From the NCBI RefSeq assembly GCF_040689395.1, contig NZ_JBFAZX010000009.1, positions 62,001 to 126,000 of the forward strand: 64,000 nt of DNA. Direction: 5' to 3'. Shown one piece after another: positions 32,586 through 40,997 of this stretch. Every line of letters starts with the position of its first letter. Position 1 is the stretch's first letter. Both the position numbers and the translations under genes were made by a program. The notes below the pieces were generated by a model that saw only the letters and a list, made by a program, of their open reading frames with translations, was not told the origin of the DNA and ran no database searches. The stretch comes from Dactylosporangium sp040689395. GTDB taxonomy: Bacteria; Actinomycetota; Actinomycetes; Mycobacteriales; Micromonosporaceae.

Positions 32586-35441
32586 GTGAACCAAAACGCT
32601 GCAAGAAATCGATGGCGACCAATGGCGGTCGCGCTGCTCCCGGTGGCCGCCGGACTCGGCGTCCTCGCCTCGCCGGCCGGCCCGGCCGCTGCGGCCATCA
32701 ACCCGGCGGACTTCCAGCAGGTCACGCTGGCCAAGGGCGTGGCCGCGCTGGGCGAGCCCATGGCCATCACGGTGCTGCCGGACCGTTCGGTCCTGCACAC
32801 CGCCCGCACCGGCACGCTGCGGCGCACCGACGCGAACGGCACCACGTCGGTGATCGCCAACATCCCCGTGTACACCCACGACGAGGAGGGGCTGCAAGGC
32901 GTCGCGGCGGACCCGAACTTCGCGTCCAACCGCTACATCTACCTGTACTACGCGCCACCGCTGAACACCCCGGCGGGCGACGCACCGGCCAGCGGTACCG
33001 CCGCGGACTGGGCGACCTGGGCGGGTGTGAACCGCCTGTCACGCTTCACGCTCAACGCCGACTACACGGTCAACATGGCCAGCCAGGTCACCGTCCTGGA
33101 GATCCCCACCAGCCGCGGCATGTGCTGCCACGTGGGTGGGGACATCGACTTCGACGCCCAGGGCAACCTGTACCTGTCCACCGGTGACGACTCCAACCCG
33201 TTCGAGTCGGCCGGCTACTCGCCGCTCGACGAGCGGACGAACCGCAACCCGGCCTACGACGCGCAGCGCACCGCCGCCAACAGCAACGACCTGCGCGGCA
33301 AGGTTCTGCGGATCAAGGTCAACGCCGACGGGTCGTACTCGATCCCGGCCGGCAACATGTTCGCGCCCGGCACCGCGAACACCCGGCCGGAGGTCTACGC
33401 GATGGGCTTCCGCAACCCGTTCCGGATGAGCGTCGACAAGGCGACCGGCATCGTCTACGTCGGCGACTACGGCCCGGACGCGGGCACGACGGACGCCAAC
33501 CGTGGCCCGCAGGGCCAGGTGGAGTTCGACCGGATCACCGGGCCCGGCTTCTTCGGCTGGCCCTACTGCACCGGCGCGAACACCACCACCGAGACCTACA
33601 ACAAGTGGAACTTCGCGACCAACGCGACCGGCCCGAAGTTCAACTGTGCCGGCGGCCCGACGAACAACTCCTTCCGCAACACCGGCCTGACCACGCTGCC
33701 CGCGGCGAAACCCGCCTGGATCCGCTACGCCGGCGACGCCGGCAGCCCGCCCGCGTTCGGCGGCGGATCCGAGTCGCCGATGGCCGGCCCGGTCTACCGG
33801 TACAACGCGAGCAACCCGTCGACCACGAAGTTCCCGCAGGCGCTGGACGGCCAGTTCTTCGCCGGCGAGTTCGGGCGCGGCTGGATCAAGCCGGTCACGG
33901 TCAACGCGGACGGGTCGCCGGGCGCGATCGACAACTTCCCGTGGAACGGCAAGCAGGTCATGGACATGCAGTTCGGCCCCGACGGGTCGCTGTACGTCCT
34001 GGACTACGGCACCGGCTTCTTCAACGGTGACGCCTTCTCGGCGATCTACCGCTACGACTACGTCGGCGCCGGGGCCAACCGTGCCCCGACCGCGGTGGCG
34101 AGCGCCAACAAGACGTCGGGCGCGGCCCCGCTGACGGTGAACTTCTCCTCGGCCGGCTCGTCCGACCCCGAGGGCGGTGCGCTGACGTACTCGTGGGCGT
34201 TCGGCGACGGCACCACGTCGACGGCGGCGAACCCGGCCAAGACGTACTCCACCAACGGCAACTACGTCGCCACCCTGACGGTGCGCGACCCGCAGGGCGC
34301 CACCGGCACGGCCAGCGTGCCGATCAGCGTCGGCAACACGGCCCCGACGGTCATCATCAACGGCCCGGCGGCCGGGCAGCTGACGGCCTTCGGCGACAGC
34401 GTCCCGTGGAGCGTCACCGTCACCGACCCGGAGGACGGCACGATCGACTGCTCGCGCGTGACGATGGCGTACGTGCTCGGCCACGACCAGCACGCGCACC
34501 AGATCACCTCGCAGACCGGCTGCTCCGGCACGATCACCATCCCGGTCGACGGCGAGCACGACGACGCGGCGAACATCTTCCCGATCTTCGACGCCTCCTA
34601 CACCGACAACGGCGGCCTGACGACCCACGCGCAGAACATCCTGGCGCCCAAGCGCCGGCAGGCCGAGCACTACAAGACGTCGTCCGGGGTCAACAAGTAC
34701 ACCAAGACGGCGGCCGAGGGCGGCATGACCGTCGGCGACATCAACAACGGTGACTGGATCGAGTTCGACCCGTACAAGCTCAACAACGCCACCTCGTTCA
34801 CAGCCCGGGTCTCCTCCGGCGGCACGGGCGGCACGCTGCAGGTGCGCACCGGCTCACCGACCGGCACGATCATCGGCTCGGCGGCGGTGACGCCGACCGG
34901 CTCGTGGGAGACGTTCGCCACCGTGAGCGGCACGATCAGCGGCGCGCCGGCGGGCACCACGTCGCTGTACCTCACCTTCGCCGGCACCGGCACGGCCGCC
35001 CTGTTCGATCTGGACAGCTTCACGTTCGTGACCGGCTCGGCGCCGCCCGTCGCCACCAACCTGGCACTGAACAAGCCGGCGACGGCCTCCAGTGTGGAGA
35101 ACGCCAACTACCCCGCCTCCAACGCGGTGGACGCGTCCGCGACCACGCGGTGGGCCAGCGCGTTCTCCGACCCGCAGTGGATCCAGGTCGACCTCGGCGC
35201 CACCTACACCGTCAGCCGGGTGCGGCTGCTGTGGGAGGCGGCATACGGCAAGGCGTATCAGATCCAGACCTCGGCCAACGGCACCACCTGGACCACGGTC
35301 CGGTCCATCACCAACGGTGACGGCGGCGAGGACGACAACACCGGCCTGAACGCTCCGGCGCGGTACGTGCGCATCTACGGCACGGCCCGCGGCACCGCGT
35401 GGGGCTACTCGCTGTTCAGCTTCGAGGTCTACGGCTCCTGA
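32586..35441 (+). CDS. Secreted PQQ-type sugar dehydrogenase with PKD, CBM6 and F5/8C (CBM32) domains
   Basis: A 951-residue exported enzyme. A signal peptide (MAVALLPVAAGLGVLASPAG, ending AxA) is followed by a six-bladed GSDH beta-propeller to about residue 490 (HDEEGLQGVAADPNF; LRGKVLRIKVNADGS; AMGFRNPFRMSVD; GWPYCTG). Then come a PKD domain (SSDPEGGALTYSWAFGDG), a linker with paired cysteines, a CBM6 (GDINNGDWIEFD) and a terminal discoidin/CBM32 domain. GTG 32586 follows GGAAGGG; longer upstream starts would bury the signal. It probably acts on plant or microbial polysaccharides outside the cell together with the ThuA protein downstream. Confidence 0.9.
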   Translation: MNQNAARNRWRPMAVALLPVAAGLGVLASPAGPAAAAINPADFQQVTLAKGVAALGEPMAITVLPDRSVLHTARTGTLRRTDANGTTSVIANIPVYTHDEEGLQGVAADPNFASNRYIYLYYAPPLNTPAGDAPASGTAADWATWAGVNRLSRFTLNADYTVNMASQVTVLEIPTSRGMCCHVGGDIDFDAQGNLYLSTGDDSNPFESAGYSPLDERTNRNPAYDAQRTAANSNDLRGKVLRIKVNADGSYSIPAGNMFAPGTANTRPEVYAMGFRNPFRMSVDKATGIVYVGDYGPDAGTTDANRGPQGQVEFDRITGPGFFGWPYCTGANTTTETYNKWNFATNATGPKFNCAGGPTNNSFRNTGLTTLPAAKPAWIRYAGDAGSPPAFGGGSESPMAGPVYRYNASNPSTTKFPQALDGQFFAGEFGRGWIKPVTVNADGSPGAIDNFPWNGKQVMDMQFGPDGSLYVLDYGTGFFNGDAFSAIYRYDYVGAGANRAPTAVASANKTSGAAPLTVNFSSAGSSDPEGGALTYSWAFGDGTTSTAANPAKTYSTNGNYVATLTVRDPQGATGTASVPISVGNTAPTVIINGPAAGQLTAFGDSVPWSVTVTDPEDGTIDCSRVTMAYVLGHDQHAHQITSQTGCSGTITIPVDGEHDDAANIFPIFDASYTDNGGLTTHAQNILAPKRRQAEHYKTSSGVNKYTKTAAEGGMTVGDINNGDWIEFDPYKLNNATSFTARVSSGGTGGTLQVRTGSPTGTIIGSAAVTPTGSWETFATVSGTISGAPAGTTSLYLTFAGTGTAALFDLDSFTFVTGSAPPVATNLALNKPATASSVENANYPASNAVDASATTRWASAFSDPQWIQVDLGATYTVSRVRLLWEAAYGKAYQIQTSANGTTWTTVRSITNGDGGEDDNTGLNAPARYVRIYGTARGTAWGYSLFSFEVYGS

Positions 35442-35476
35442 ACCGTACCGCCATAACAGGAAGGGAGATACCGATC

Positions 35477-36634
35477 ATGTTGCGCAGACTGGCTTTCTGC
35501 CTCGCCATCGTCACCGCCGCGCTCGGCCTCACCGCCGTGCCGGCCCACGCCGCGCCGGACTTCTCGGTGCTGGTCTTCAGCAAGACCGCCGGGTTCCGGC
35601 ACGACTCGATCCCGACCGGCATCACCGCGATCCAGCAACTGGGTGCGGCGAACAACTTCTCCGTCACGGCGACGGAGGACGCGACCCAGTTCAACGCCAC
35701 CAACCTGGCCCGGTTCAAGGCGGTCATCTGGCTGTCCACCACCGGTGACGTACTCGACGCCACCCAGCAGACGGCGTTCGAGAACTACATCCGCGCCGGC
35801 GGCGGCTACGTCGGCGTGCACGCGGCGGCCGACACCGAGTACGACTGGGCCTGGTACGGCGGCCTCGTCGGGGCTTACTTCTCCAGCCACCCGGCGATCC
35901 AGACCGCGACGGTCCGCATCGCCGACACCACGCACCCGGCCACCGCCGGGCTGCCGGCCGCCTGGTCGCGCACCGACGAGTGGTACAACTACCGCACCAA
36001 CCCCCGCTCCCAGGTGCACGTGCTGACCACGCTGGACGAGTCCACGTACAGCGGCGGCACGATGGGCGCCGACCACCCCAACACCTGGTGCCGGGCATAC
36101 GACGGCGGCCGGTCCTTCTACACCGGTCTGGGGCACACCCAGTCCAGCTACTCCGAGGCGGGCATCCGCACGCTGCTGCTCGGCGGCATCCGCTACGCCG
36201 CGCAGGGCATCGGTGACTGCTCGGTCAGCAGCCAGCCTCCGCAGCAGACCGACCTGGCGCTGAACCGCCCGGCGACGGCCTCCAGCGTGGAGAACGCCTC
36301 CTACCCGGCCTCCAACGCGGTGGACGCGTCCGCGACCACGCGGTGGTCCAGCGCGTTCTCCGACCCGCAGTGGATCCAGGTCGACCTCGGCGCCACCCGC
36401 ACCGTCAACCGGGTCCGGCTGCTCTGGGAGGCGGCATACGGCAAGGCGTACCAGATCCAGACCTCGGCCGACGGCACCACCTGGACCACGGTCCGGTCCG
36501 TCACCGGCGGTGACGGCGGCGTGGACGACAACACCGGCCTGAACGCGTCCGCGCGGTACGTGCGCATCTACGGCACGGCCCGCGGCACCGCGTGGGGCTA
36601 CTCGCTGTTCCAGTTCCAGGTCTACGGCACCTGA
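35477..36634 (+). CDS. Secreted ThuA-domain protein with F5/8C (CBM32) domain
   Basis: A 385-residue exported protein. The signal peptide (FCLAIVTAALGLTAVPAHAA) leads to a ThuA-like glutamine-amidotransferase-fold domain to about residue 250 (VFSKTAGFRHDSIPTGITAI; GGGYVGVHAAADTEYDW; HPATAGLP; AYDGGRSFYTGLGH), a family linked to trehalose and other glycoside use. The C-terminal 127 residues are a CBM32 domain. It lies 35 bases after the dehydrogenase gene with AGGAAGGGAG before its ATG, so they form an operon and share nearly identical carbohydrate-binding tails. Confidence 0.92.
   Translation: MLRRLAFCLAIVTAALGLTAVPAHAAPDFSVLVFSKTAGFRHDSIPTGITAIQQLGAANNFSVTATEDATQFNATNLARFKAVIWLSTTGDVLDATQQTAFENYIRAGGGYVGVHAAADTEYDWAWYGGLVGAYFSSHPAIQTATVRIADTTHPATAGLPAAWSRTDEWYNYRTNPRSQVHVLTTLDESTYSGGTMGADHPNTWCRAYDGGRSFYTGLGHTQSSYSEAGIRTLLLGGIRYAAQGIGDCSVSSQPPQQTDLALNRPATASSVENASYPASNAVDASATTRWSSAFSDPQWIQVDLGATRTVNRVRLLWEAAYGKAYQIQTSADGTTWTTVRSVTGGDGGVDDNTGLNASARYVRIYGTARGTAWGYSLFQFQVYGT
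36251..36634 (+). repeat. Duplicated CBM32-coding segment (partner copy at 35058-35441)
   Basis: Two 384-base segments, each ending exactly at its gene's stop codon, encode CBM32 domains that differ at only 14 of 127 residues. Long runs are identical in DNA. This indicates recent duplication or gene conversion between the two operon members. Confidence 0.85.
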
Positions 36635-36641
36635 GTCCGAC

Positions 36642-36671
36642 CCGGCCCGGGAGCCACCGCTCCCGGGCCGG
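36642..36671 (+). terminator. Hairpin terminator after the thuA-like gene
   Basis: A perfect 12-bp stem CCGGCCCGGGAG/CTCCCGGGCCGG with a six-base loop begins 8 bases after the stop. It closes the two-gene exported operon. Confidence 0.75.
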
Positions 36672-36734
36672 TCCCGGCCGCGGCTCGCCGGCCCGGACAT
36701 GGGTGGGCGGCGCGAAGCTGGGTAGCCATCCGGC

Positions 36735-38192
36735 ATGGCCCCAGCCGACGCGCCGGCGCGCGAGCGCACGTTCTTCGGTCAGCCGCGGGTGCTGGCCAAC
36801 CTGTTCGGGGTCGAGCTGTGGGAACGCTTCTCGTTCTACGGCATGCAGGGCATCCTGCTGATCTACCTGTACTACAGCGCCGCCCGCGGCGGGCTCGGCA
36901 TCGACGAGACGACCGCGACGAGCATCGTCGGCGCGTACGGCGGCTTCGTCTACCTGTCCACGATCGGCGGGGCCTGGCTCGCCGACCGGATCGTCGGCAG
37001 CGAACGCGTCCTGTTCGGCAGCGCCGTGCTCGTCATGATCGGGCACGTCTGCCTCGCCCTGGTCCCGGGCCTGACCGGCGTCGGGCTCGGGTTGGTCAGC
37101 ATCGCGCTGGGCAGCGGCGGCGTCAAGGCCAACGCCACCTCGCTGGTCGGCTCGCTCTACGACGAGCGGAACCCCCGCCGCGACGCCGGGTTCTCGCTGT
37201 TCTACCTCGGCGTCAACGTCGGCGCGTTCGCCGGGCCCCTGCTGACCGGGCTGCTGCAGCAGCAGCTGGGCTTCCACTACGGCTTCGCGCTCGCCGCCCT
37301 GGGCATGGGGCTCGGGCTCGCGCAGTACGCCCGCGGCCGCAAGCGGCTGCCCAAACAGGCCAACGAGGTGCCGCACCCGCTGCCGCGCACCCGGCTGCCG
37401 CTGGTGGCCGGGATCGTCGCGGCCGTGGCGGCCCTCGTCGCGGTGCTCGCCGTCTCGGGCGTGCTGGCCCCGAGCCGGCTGGCGGCCATCGTGGTCGTGC
37501 TCAGCGCCGCGGCGGCCGTCGCCTATTTCGCGGTCATCCTCACCGGCCGCGCCGTCGACCGGGTCGAGCGCGACCGGGTGCTCGCGTTCATCCCGCTGTT
37601 CGTGGCCAGCGCCGGCTTCTGGTCGCTGTACCAGCAGCAGTTCACGGTCCTGACCGTCTACGCCGACAAGCGCCTGAACCGCGACCTGTTCGGCTGGCAG
37701 ATGCCGGTGTCCTGGGTGCAGTCGATCAACCCGGTCTTCATCATCGTCCTGTCGGGCGTGTTCGCGGCGCTGTGGACGCGGCTGGGCGACCGGCAGCCCT
37801 CCACCCCAGTGAAGTTCGCCGCCGGTACCGTCATCATGGGCGTGGCGTTCCTGCTGTTCCTGCCGATGGCCGGCACCGGGCGGGGCGGCGCGCCCCTGCC
37901 CGGCCTCGTCGGGGTCATCTTCGTGCTCACGATCGCCGAACTGCTGCTGTCGCCGGTCGGCCTGTCGCTGTCGACGAAGCTCGCCCCGGGCGCCTTCCAC
38001 ACCCAGATGGTCGCGCTCTTCTTCCTGTCCGTGGCCCTCGGCACCGCCGCCGCCGGCGCGCTCGCCGCCCAATACGACCCGGCCCACGAGATCCCGTACT
38101 TCTCGGTGCTCGGCCTCGCCGCGATCCTGCTCGGCGCCGTCATCGCCGCGCTGACCCCGCTGATCCGCCGCCTGATGCACGGCGTGCGCTGA
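36735..38192 (+). CDS. POT/PTR-family proton-coupled oligopeptide transporter
   Basis: A 485-residue transporter with about 14 hydrophobic segments that imports di- and tripeptides with protons. The POT signature VELWERFSFYGMQGILLIYL (ExxERFxxYG) is at residues 28-47, followed by GAYGGFVYLSTIGGAWLADR, GSGGVKANATSLVG and the second motif FSLFYLGVNVGAFAGPLLTG. Downstream, FWSLYQQQFTVLTVYAD is typical. It is convergent with the MerR-HEAT gene; only 9 bases separate the stops. Confidence 0.95.
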   Translation: MAPADAPARERTFFGQPRVLANLFGVELWERFSFYGMQGILLIYLYYSAARGGLGIDETTATSIVGAYGGFVYLSTIGGAWLADRIVGSERVLFGSAVLVMIGHVCLALVPGLTGVGLGLVSIALGSGGVKANATSLVGSLYDERNPRRDAGFSLFYLGVNVGAFAGPLLTGLLQQQLGFHYGFALAALGMGLGLAQYARGRKRLPKQANEVPHPLPRTRLPLVAGIVAAVAALVAVLAVSGVLAPSRLAAIVVVLSAAAAVAYFAVILTGRAVDRVERDRVLAFIPLFVASAGFWSLYQQQFTVLTVYADKRLNRDLFGWQMPVSWVQSINPVFIIVLSGVFAALWTRLGDRQPSTPVKFAAGTVIMGVAFLLFLPMAGTGRGGAPLPGLVGVIFVLTIAELLLSPVGLSLSTKLAPGAFHTQMVALFFLSVALGTAAAGALAAQYDPAHEIPYFSVLGLAAILLGAVIAALTPLIRRLMHGVR

Positions 38193-38201
38193 GCCCGGAC
38201 G

Positions 38202-39206
38202 TCATCGTGCGTCGCGCAGCTTGAGAATGTATGCCGCGGTAAGCGCGACGGCACGGTCCTCGTCACGTGACAGATCCGCGAGGGCACGCGACGCTGTGAT
38301 CCCCGGGATATCCGCGAGCGCCTGTGCCAGCCGCCGACGTGCGGACGATGCGACGCTGCCGTGGGCGAGGCGATCAACGAGCCTGGTGGCGATCTGATCC
38401 GCCAACGCGGGATCACTCGCCAGCGCGCTCAGCGCATCGGCCGCCTCGACGTCGCTCGTCCCCTCGACGACCATGTCGATGAGCGTCGGGACCGCGTCGG
38501 GCACTCCACGCGCCCCGAGCGCCAGAGCCGCATACCTGCGGACCACGATGTCGCGGTTCGCGAGGGCATCCCGCAGCAGTACGGTCGCCTCACCGCTCGC
38601 AATCTCGGCGATGGACTCGACGGCACGTCTGCGCACCTCGGCTGCCGGCGCGACGAGGCCCTCCGCCAGCAGCGCCAATCCGCCATCGCCCGATTGCGCC
38701 AAAGCCCAACGAAGGGCCCCGGCGACGTTCGGATCCGCCTCGCTCAGCGCTGCCTCGACCAGTGCCTCCACCGGCACCGGAACCTCCGTGACGGAGGACA
38801 AGGCCGCACGCTGGCGCTTCCCGGCGCTCTCTGACCCCAACGCCTGGAGCAGTGCGACGATCTGCAGGACGTCCTCCCAGCCGGTGGGTTCCGCCGCATC
38901 GATCCGACGGAGCCGAGTGAGCAACTCCGTCTCAGCCGCGATGCGCTGTCGCGTCTGGCGGATGAGGTCATCGACGAGCTCCGCGGGCGTGAAGCCGGGA
39001 TCCTCGAGCGCGCGCCTGACCTCGAGCAGCGACAGCCCCAATGACCGCAGGCTCTCGATATGGAAGATCCGCCGGATGTCCTCGCTGGAGTACTCGCGAT
39101 AGCCGGCGACGGTGCGACCCGTTGGCCGCACCAGGCCGAGCGAGTCGTAATGCCTGAGCATGCGGGCGCTGACCCCGGACCGTCGTGCCACATCACCGAT
39201 CAACAC
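38202..39206 (-). CDS. MerR-family regulator fused to HEAT repeats
   Basis: A 334-residue fusion. Residues 1-70 are a MerR winged helix (LIGDVARRSGVSARMLRHYD; RPTGRTVAGYREYSSEDIRR), then a dimerisation helix (FTPAELVDDLIRQTRQRIAA). From about 125 to the end the protein consists of HEAT-like repeats (EVRRRAVESIAEIASGEATV; LLRDALANRDIVVRRYAALA; LGARGVPDAVPTLIDMV). Canonical MerR proteins have a short effector domain here, so the HEAT array probably senses a protein partner or large ligand. It follows a stand-alone HEAT-repeat gene by six bases and is likely autoregulated from the shared promoter. Confidence 0.9.
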   Translation of the reverse strand: MLIGDVARRSGVSARMLRHYDSLGLVRPTGRTVAGYREYSSEDIRRIFHIESLRSLGLSLLEVRRALEDPGFTPAELVDDLIRQTRQRIAAETELLTRLRRIDAAEPTGWEDVLQIVALLQALGSESAGKRQRAALSSVTEVPVPVEALVEAALSEADPNVAGALRWALAQSGDGGLALLAEGLVAPAAEVRRRAVESIAEIASGEATVLLRDALANRDIVVRRYAALALGARGVPDAVPTLIDMVVEGTSDVEAADALSALASDPALADQIATRLVDRLAHGSVASSARRRLAQALADIPGITASRALADLSRDEDRAVALTAAYILKLRDAR

Positions 39207-39212
39207 TGCCTG

Positions 39213-39881
39213 TCATCCCTCCTGGCCGGTCCTGCCGAGGGCCACGACGCGCTTCGCCTCCTCGACCGCGAACTCGAATCCAGCATCCGGGTCGAGCGAC
39301 AGCCGTTCCGTGGCGATCGCGTGCTGCCGCACGCGAGGGTCGAGATCCGTCATCGCGGCGCGCACGATCGGCATGATCATCTCACCGAGCGCGATCAGCG
39401 CCCGGCTGAGGCTCAACTGCGTCTCACGCCCGCCGCGCCCGAACTGTGTCACCAACACGCCGGCCAACTCGGATTCTCCACCTTCGGGCACGAGCACGAC
39501 CGCTGCTCGCCAGGCGCTGCGCGCCACCTCGTCGTCAGCGTCGCTCAGCAGCGCCCGGGTGATCGCCGGCCACGCCTGTCGATCCCCGATCTTGGACAGC
39601 GTGTGCAACGCCTGGCTTCGTGCCTGCGCACGCTCCGAGCGGAGTTCATCGATGAGCTTTGGAACCGTCATTGAGGCTGAGTGTCTGGTGAGTGCCCACG
39701 TCAGTGCTTCGCGCACGGAGAATTCGGGCTCGATCGCGCATCGTTCGATGAGCTTGCCGATGAACCGCGGGTCTGGGGTCGTGCCGACCGCCAACGCTGC
39801 CCGCAACCGCACTGACGAGCTGCTGTGCTCCAGCCCGTGGAGAGCTCGAATCGTATCCGTGTCCTGCCTCGGCATGGTCAT
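39213..39881 (-). CDS. HEAT-repeat protein
   Basis: A 222-residue all-helical protein made of HEAT/PBS-lyase-like repeats: SSVRLRAALAVGTTPDPRFI, FSVREALTWALTRHSAS, RSQALHTLSKIGDRQAWPAI and DEVARSAWRAAVVLVPEGG. ATG 39881 is chosen because AGGAGG lies eight bases upstream; a GTG at 39890 overlaps that site. It is first in an operon with the MerR-HEAT regulator, which suggests the two proteins act together. Confidence 0.88.
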   Translation of the reverse strand: MTMPRQDTDTIRALHGLEHSSSSVRLRAALAVGTTPDPRFIGKLIERCAIEPEFSVREALTWALTRHSASMTVPKLIDELRSERAQARSQALHTLSKIGDRQAWPAITRALLSDADDEVARSAWRAAVVLVPEGGESELAGVLVTQFGRGGRETQLSLSRALIALGEMIMPIVRAAMTDLDPRVRQHAIATERLSLDPDAGFEFAVEEAKRVVALGRTGQEG

Positions 39882-39902
39882 CGGGACCACCTCCTCGGCG
39901 AC

Positions 39903-39933
39903 AGTGAAGACCTTGTCACTGTGTCAAGGTCAA
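39903..39933 (-). promoter_or_regulatory. MerR-type promoter: 19-bp spacer filled by a palindrome
   Basis: On the minus strand TTGACC (39933-39928) and TTCACT (39908-39903) are separated by 19 bases, the stretched spacing characteristic of MerR-activated promoters. A 21-bp palindrome at 39910-39930 has outer arms ACCTTG/CAAGGT and inner CAC/GTG, broken only at three A/T positions. It precedes the HEAT/MerR-HEAT operon by 22 bases. Confidence 0.75.
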
Positions 39934-39973
39934 GCGGGCCGTGTTGTGAGATGCCCCGACGTAGAGTCTCAGC

Positions 39974-40351
39974 ATGCAGGTGCGTTTCGCTCGGCAGACG
40001 GCGCGGCTCGACGAGGTGGTGGAGTTCTATCGCGACCGGCTCGGCCTGCCCGAGATCGGCCGCTTCGCCGGTCACGACGGTTACGACGGCGTCATGCTCG
40101 CCCTGCCCGGCACCGGTGCGCACCTGGAGTTCACCGCCACAGCCCACCTGGCGCCGCCCCAGCCGCACGAGGAACAGCTGATCGTGCTCTATCTCGGTGA
40201 CCGCGCCGCCGTCGACGACCTCGTCGCCCGCTCGGGCGCGACCCCGGTCGCCAGCACCAACCCGTACTGGGACCGCGTCGGCGTCACCATCGCCGACCCG
40301 GACGGCTTCCGGGTCGTGCTCGTCGCCGACGCGTGGGACGCCGGGGCCTGA
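39974..40351 (+). CDS. VOC superfamily (glyoxalase-like) protein
   Basis: A 125-residue protein of the vicinal-oxygen-chelate fold: VRFARQTARLDEVVEFYRDR at the start, MLALPGTGAHLEFT, EEQLIVLYLGDRAAVDDLVA, and DRVGVTIADPDGFRVVLV at the end. Metal ligands typical of the family are plausible (the E of HLEF). It is divergent from the HEAT operon, and the MerR-type site lies between them, so it is a candidate second target of that regulator. The reaction is unknown. Confidence 0.85.
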   Translation: MQVRFARQTARLDEVVEFYRDRLGLPEIGRFAGHDGYDGVMLALPGTGAHLEFTATAHLAPPQPHEEQLIVLYLGDRAAVDDLVARSGATPVASTNPYWDRVGVTIADPDGFRVVLVADAWDAGA

Positions 40352-40406
40352 GCGCCGGATTCTCTCCTGCCTTGAGCGCGTCGGGCGCCGGTTGGTGGCG
40401 TCACTG

Positions 40407-40871
40407 TCATGTGTCGTCGGCGGACAGGTGTTTGAGTAGCACGTCGCTGATCTCGCCGAGCTGCCTGACCTGCTCCGCGGTCAGCAGGTCGATGAGGTTG
40501 GCCCGCACGCTGCGCACGTGTGCTGGCGCGGTCTTCTCGAGGACGTGACGGCCCTCGTCGGTGAGGACGGCGGACCAGCCGCGTCGGTCGGCCGCGCAGT
40601 GTTCCCGCCGGATCCACCCCATTTCCTCCAGTCGGTTGACGGCGTGTGAGATCCGGCTCGGCTTGGATGTCGACCGCGATGCCAGCTCTGTCATCCGCAG
40701 CGCGTTGCCCGGCGCACCGGCGAGCAGGACCAGCAGCTCGTAGTAGCCGGGCGCGATGCCAGCCTCGCTGCGCAGGTCCTCCTCGAGCCGGTCGATCAGC
40801 AGACGGGTGGCCACCATGTAGGTCTGCCAGGTGTGCTGCTCCTGGTCGGTGAGCCACCGGGGGTCGTCCAT
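40407..40871 (-). CDS. MarR-family transcriptional regulator
   Basis: A 154-residue MarR protein: YMVATRLLIDRLEEDLRSEA, GYYELLVLLAGAPGNALRMT, the recognition region LASRSTSKPSRISHAVNRLE and the wing IRREHCAADRRGWSAVLTDE. ATG 40871 (MDDPRWL) gives the normal length. It is divergent from wrbA across 126 bases containing paired inverted elements, the usual arrangement for a MarR regulator controlling a quinone or flavin stress gene. Confidence 0.92.
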   Translation of the reverse strand: MDDPRWLTDQEQHTWQTYMVATRLLIDRLEEDLRSEAGIAPGYYELLVLLAGAPGNALRMTELASRSTSKPSRISHAVNRLEEMGWIRREHCAADRRGWSAVLTDEGRHVLEKTAPAHVRSVRANLIDLLTAEQVRQLGEISDVLLKHLSADDT

Positions 40872-40907
40872 TTCGTCAATGTAGCACCGGCTAAACCTTC
40901 CAGCGCT

Positions 40908-40973
40908 GAACAATCTCGCGTAGGGTTGGGGCGCTAGTAGTTCAGTGTCAAAATATCTCGCACTGGATTGTTC
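40908..40973. promoter_or_regulatory. Distant inverted repeats in the marR-wrbA intergenic region
   Basis: GAACAATC at 40908-40915 recurs as its exact complement GATTGTTC at 40966-40973, with CAGTG/CACTG between them. One lies near each divergent start. They could be two half-sites or two operators for the MarR protein. Confidence 0.45.
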
Positions 40974-40997
40974 GGCTCTAACGCATGAGGAGCGGGG

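Noticed and set aside
30265..32600. A toxin-immunity pair
   Set aside because: No small gene follows the Tox-REase-5-like gene before the exported dehydrogenase, and the catalytic residues look degraded.
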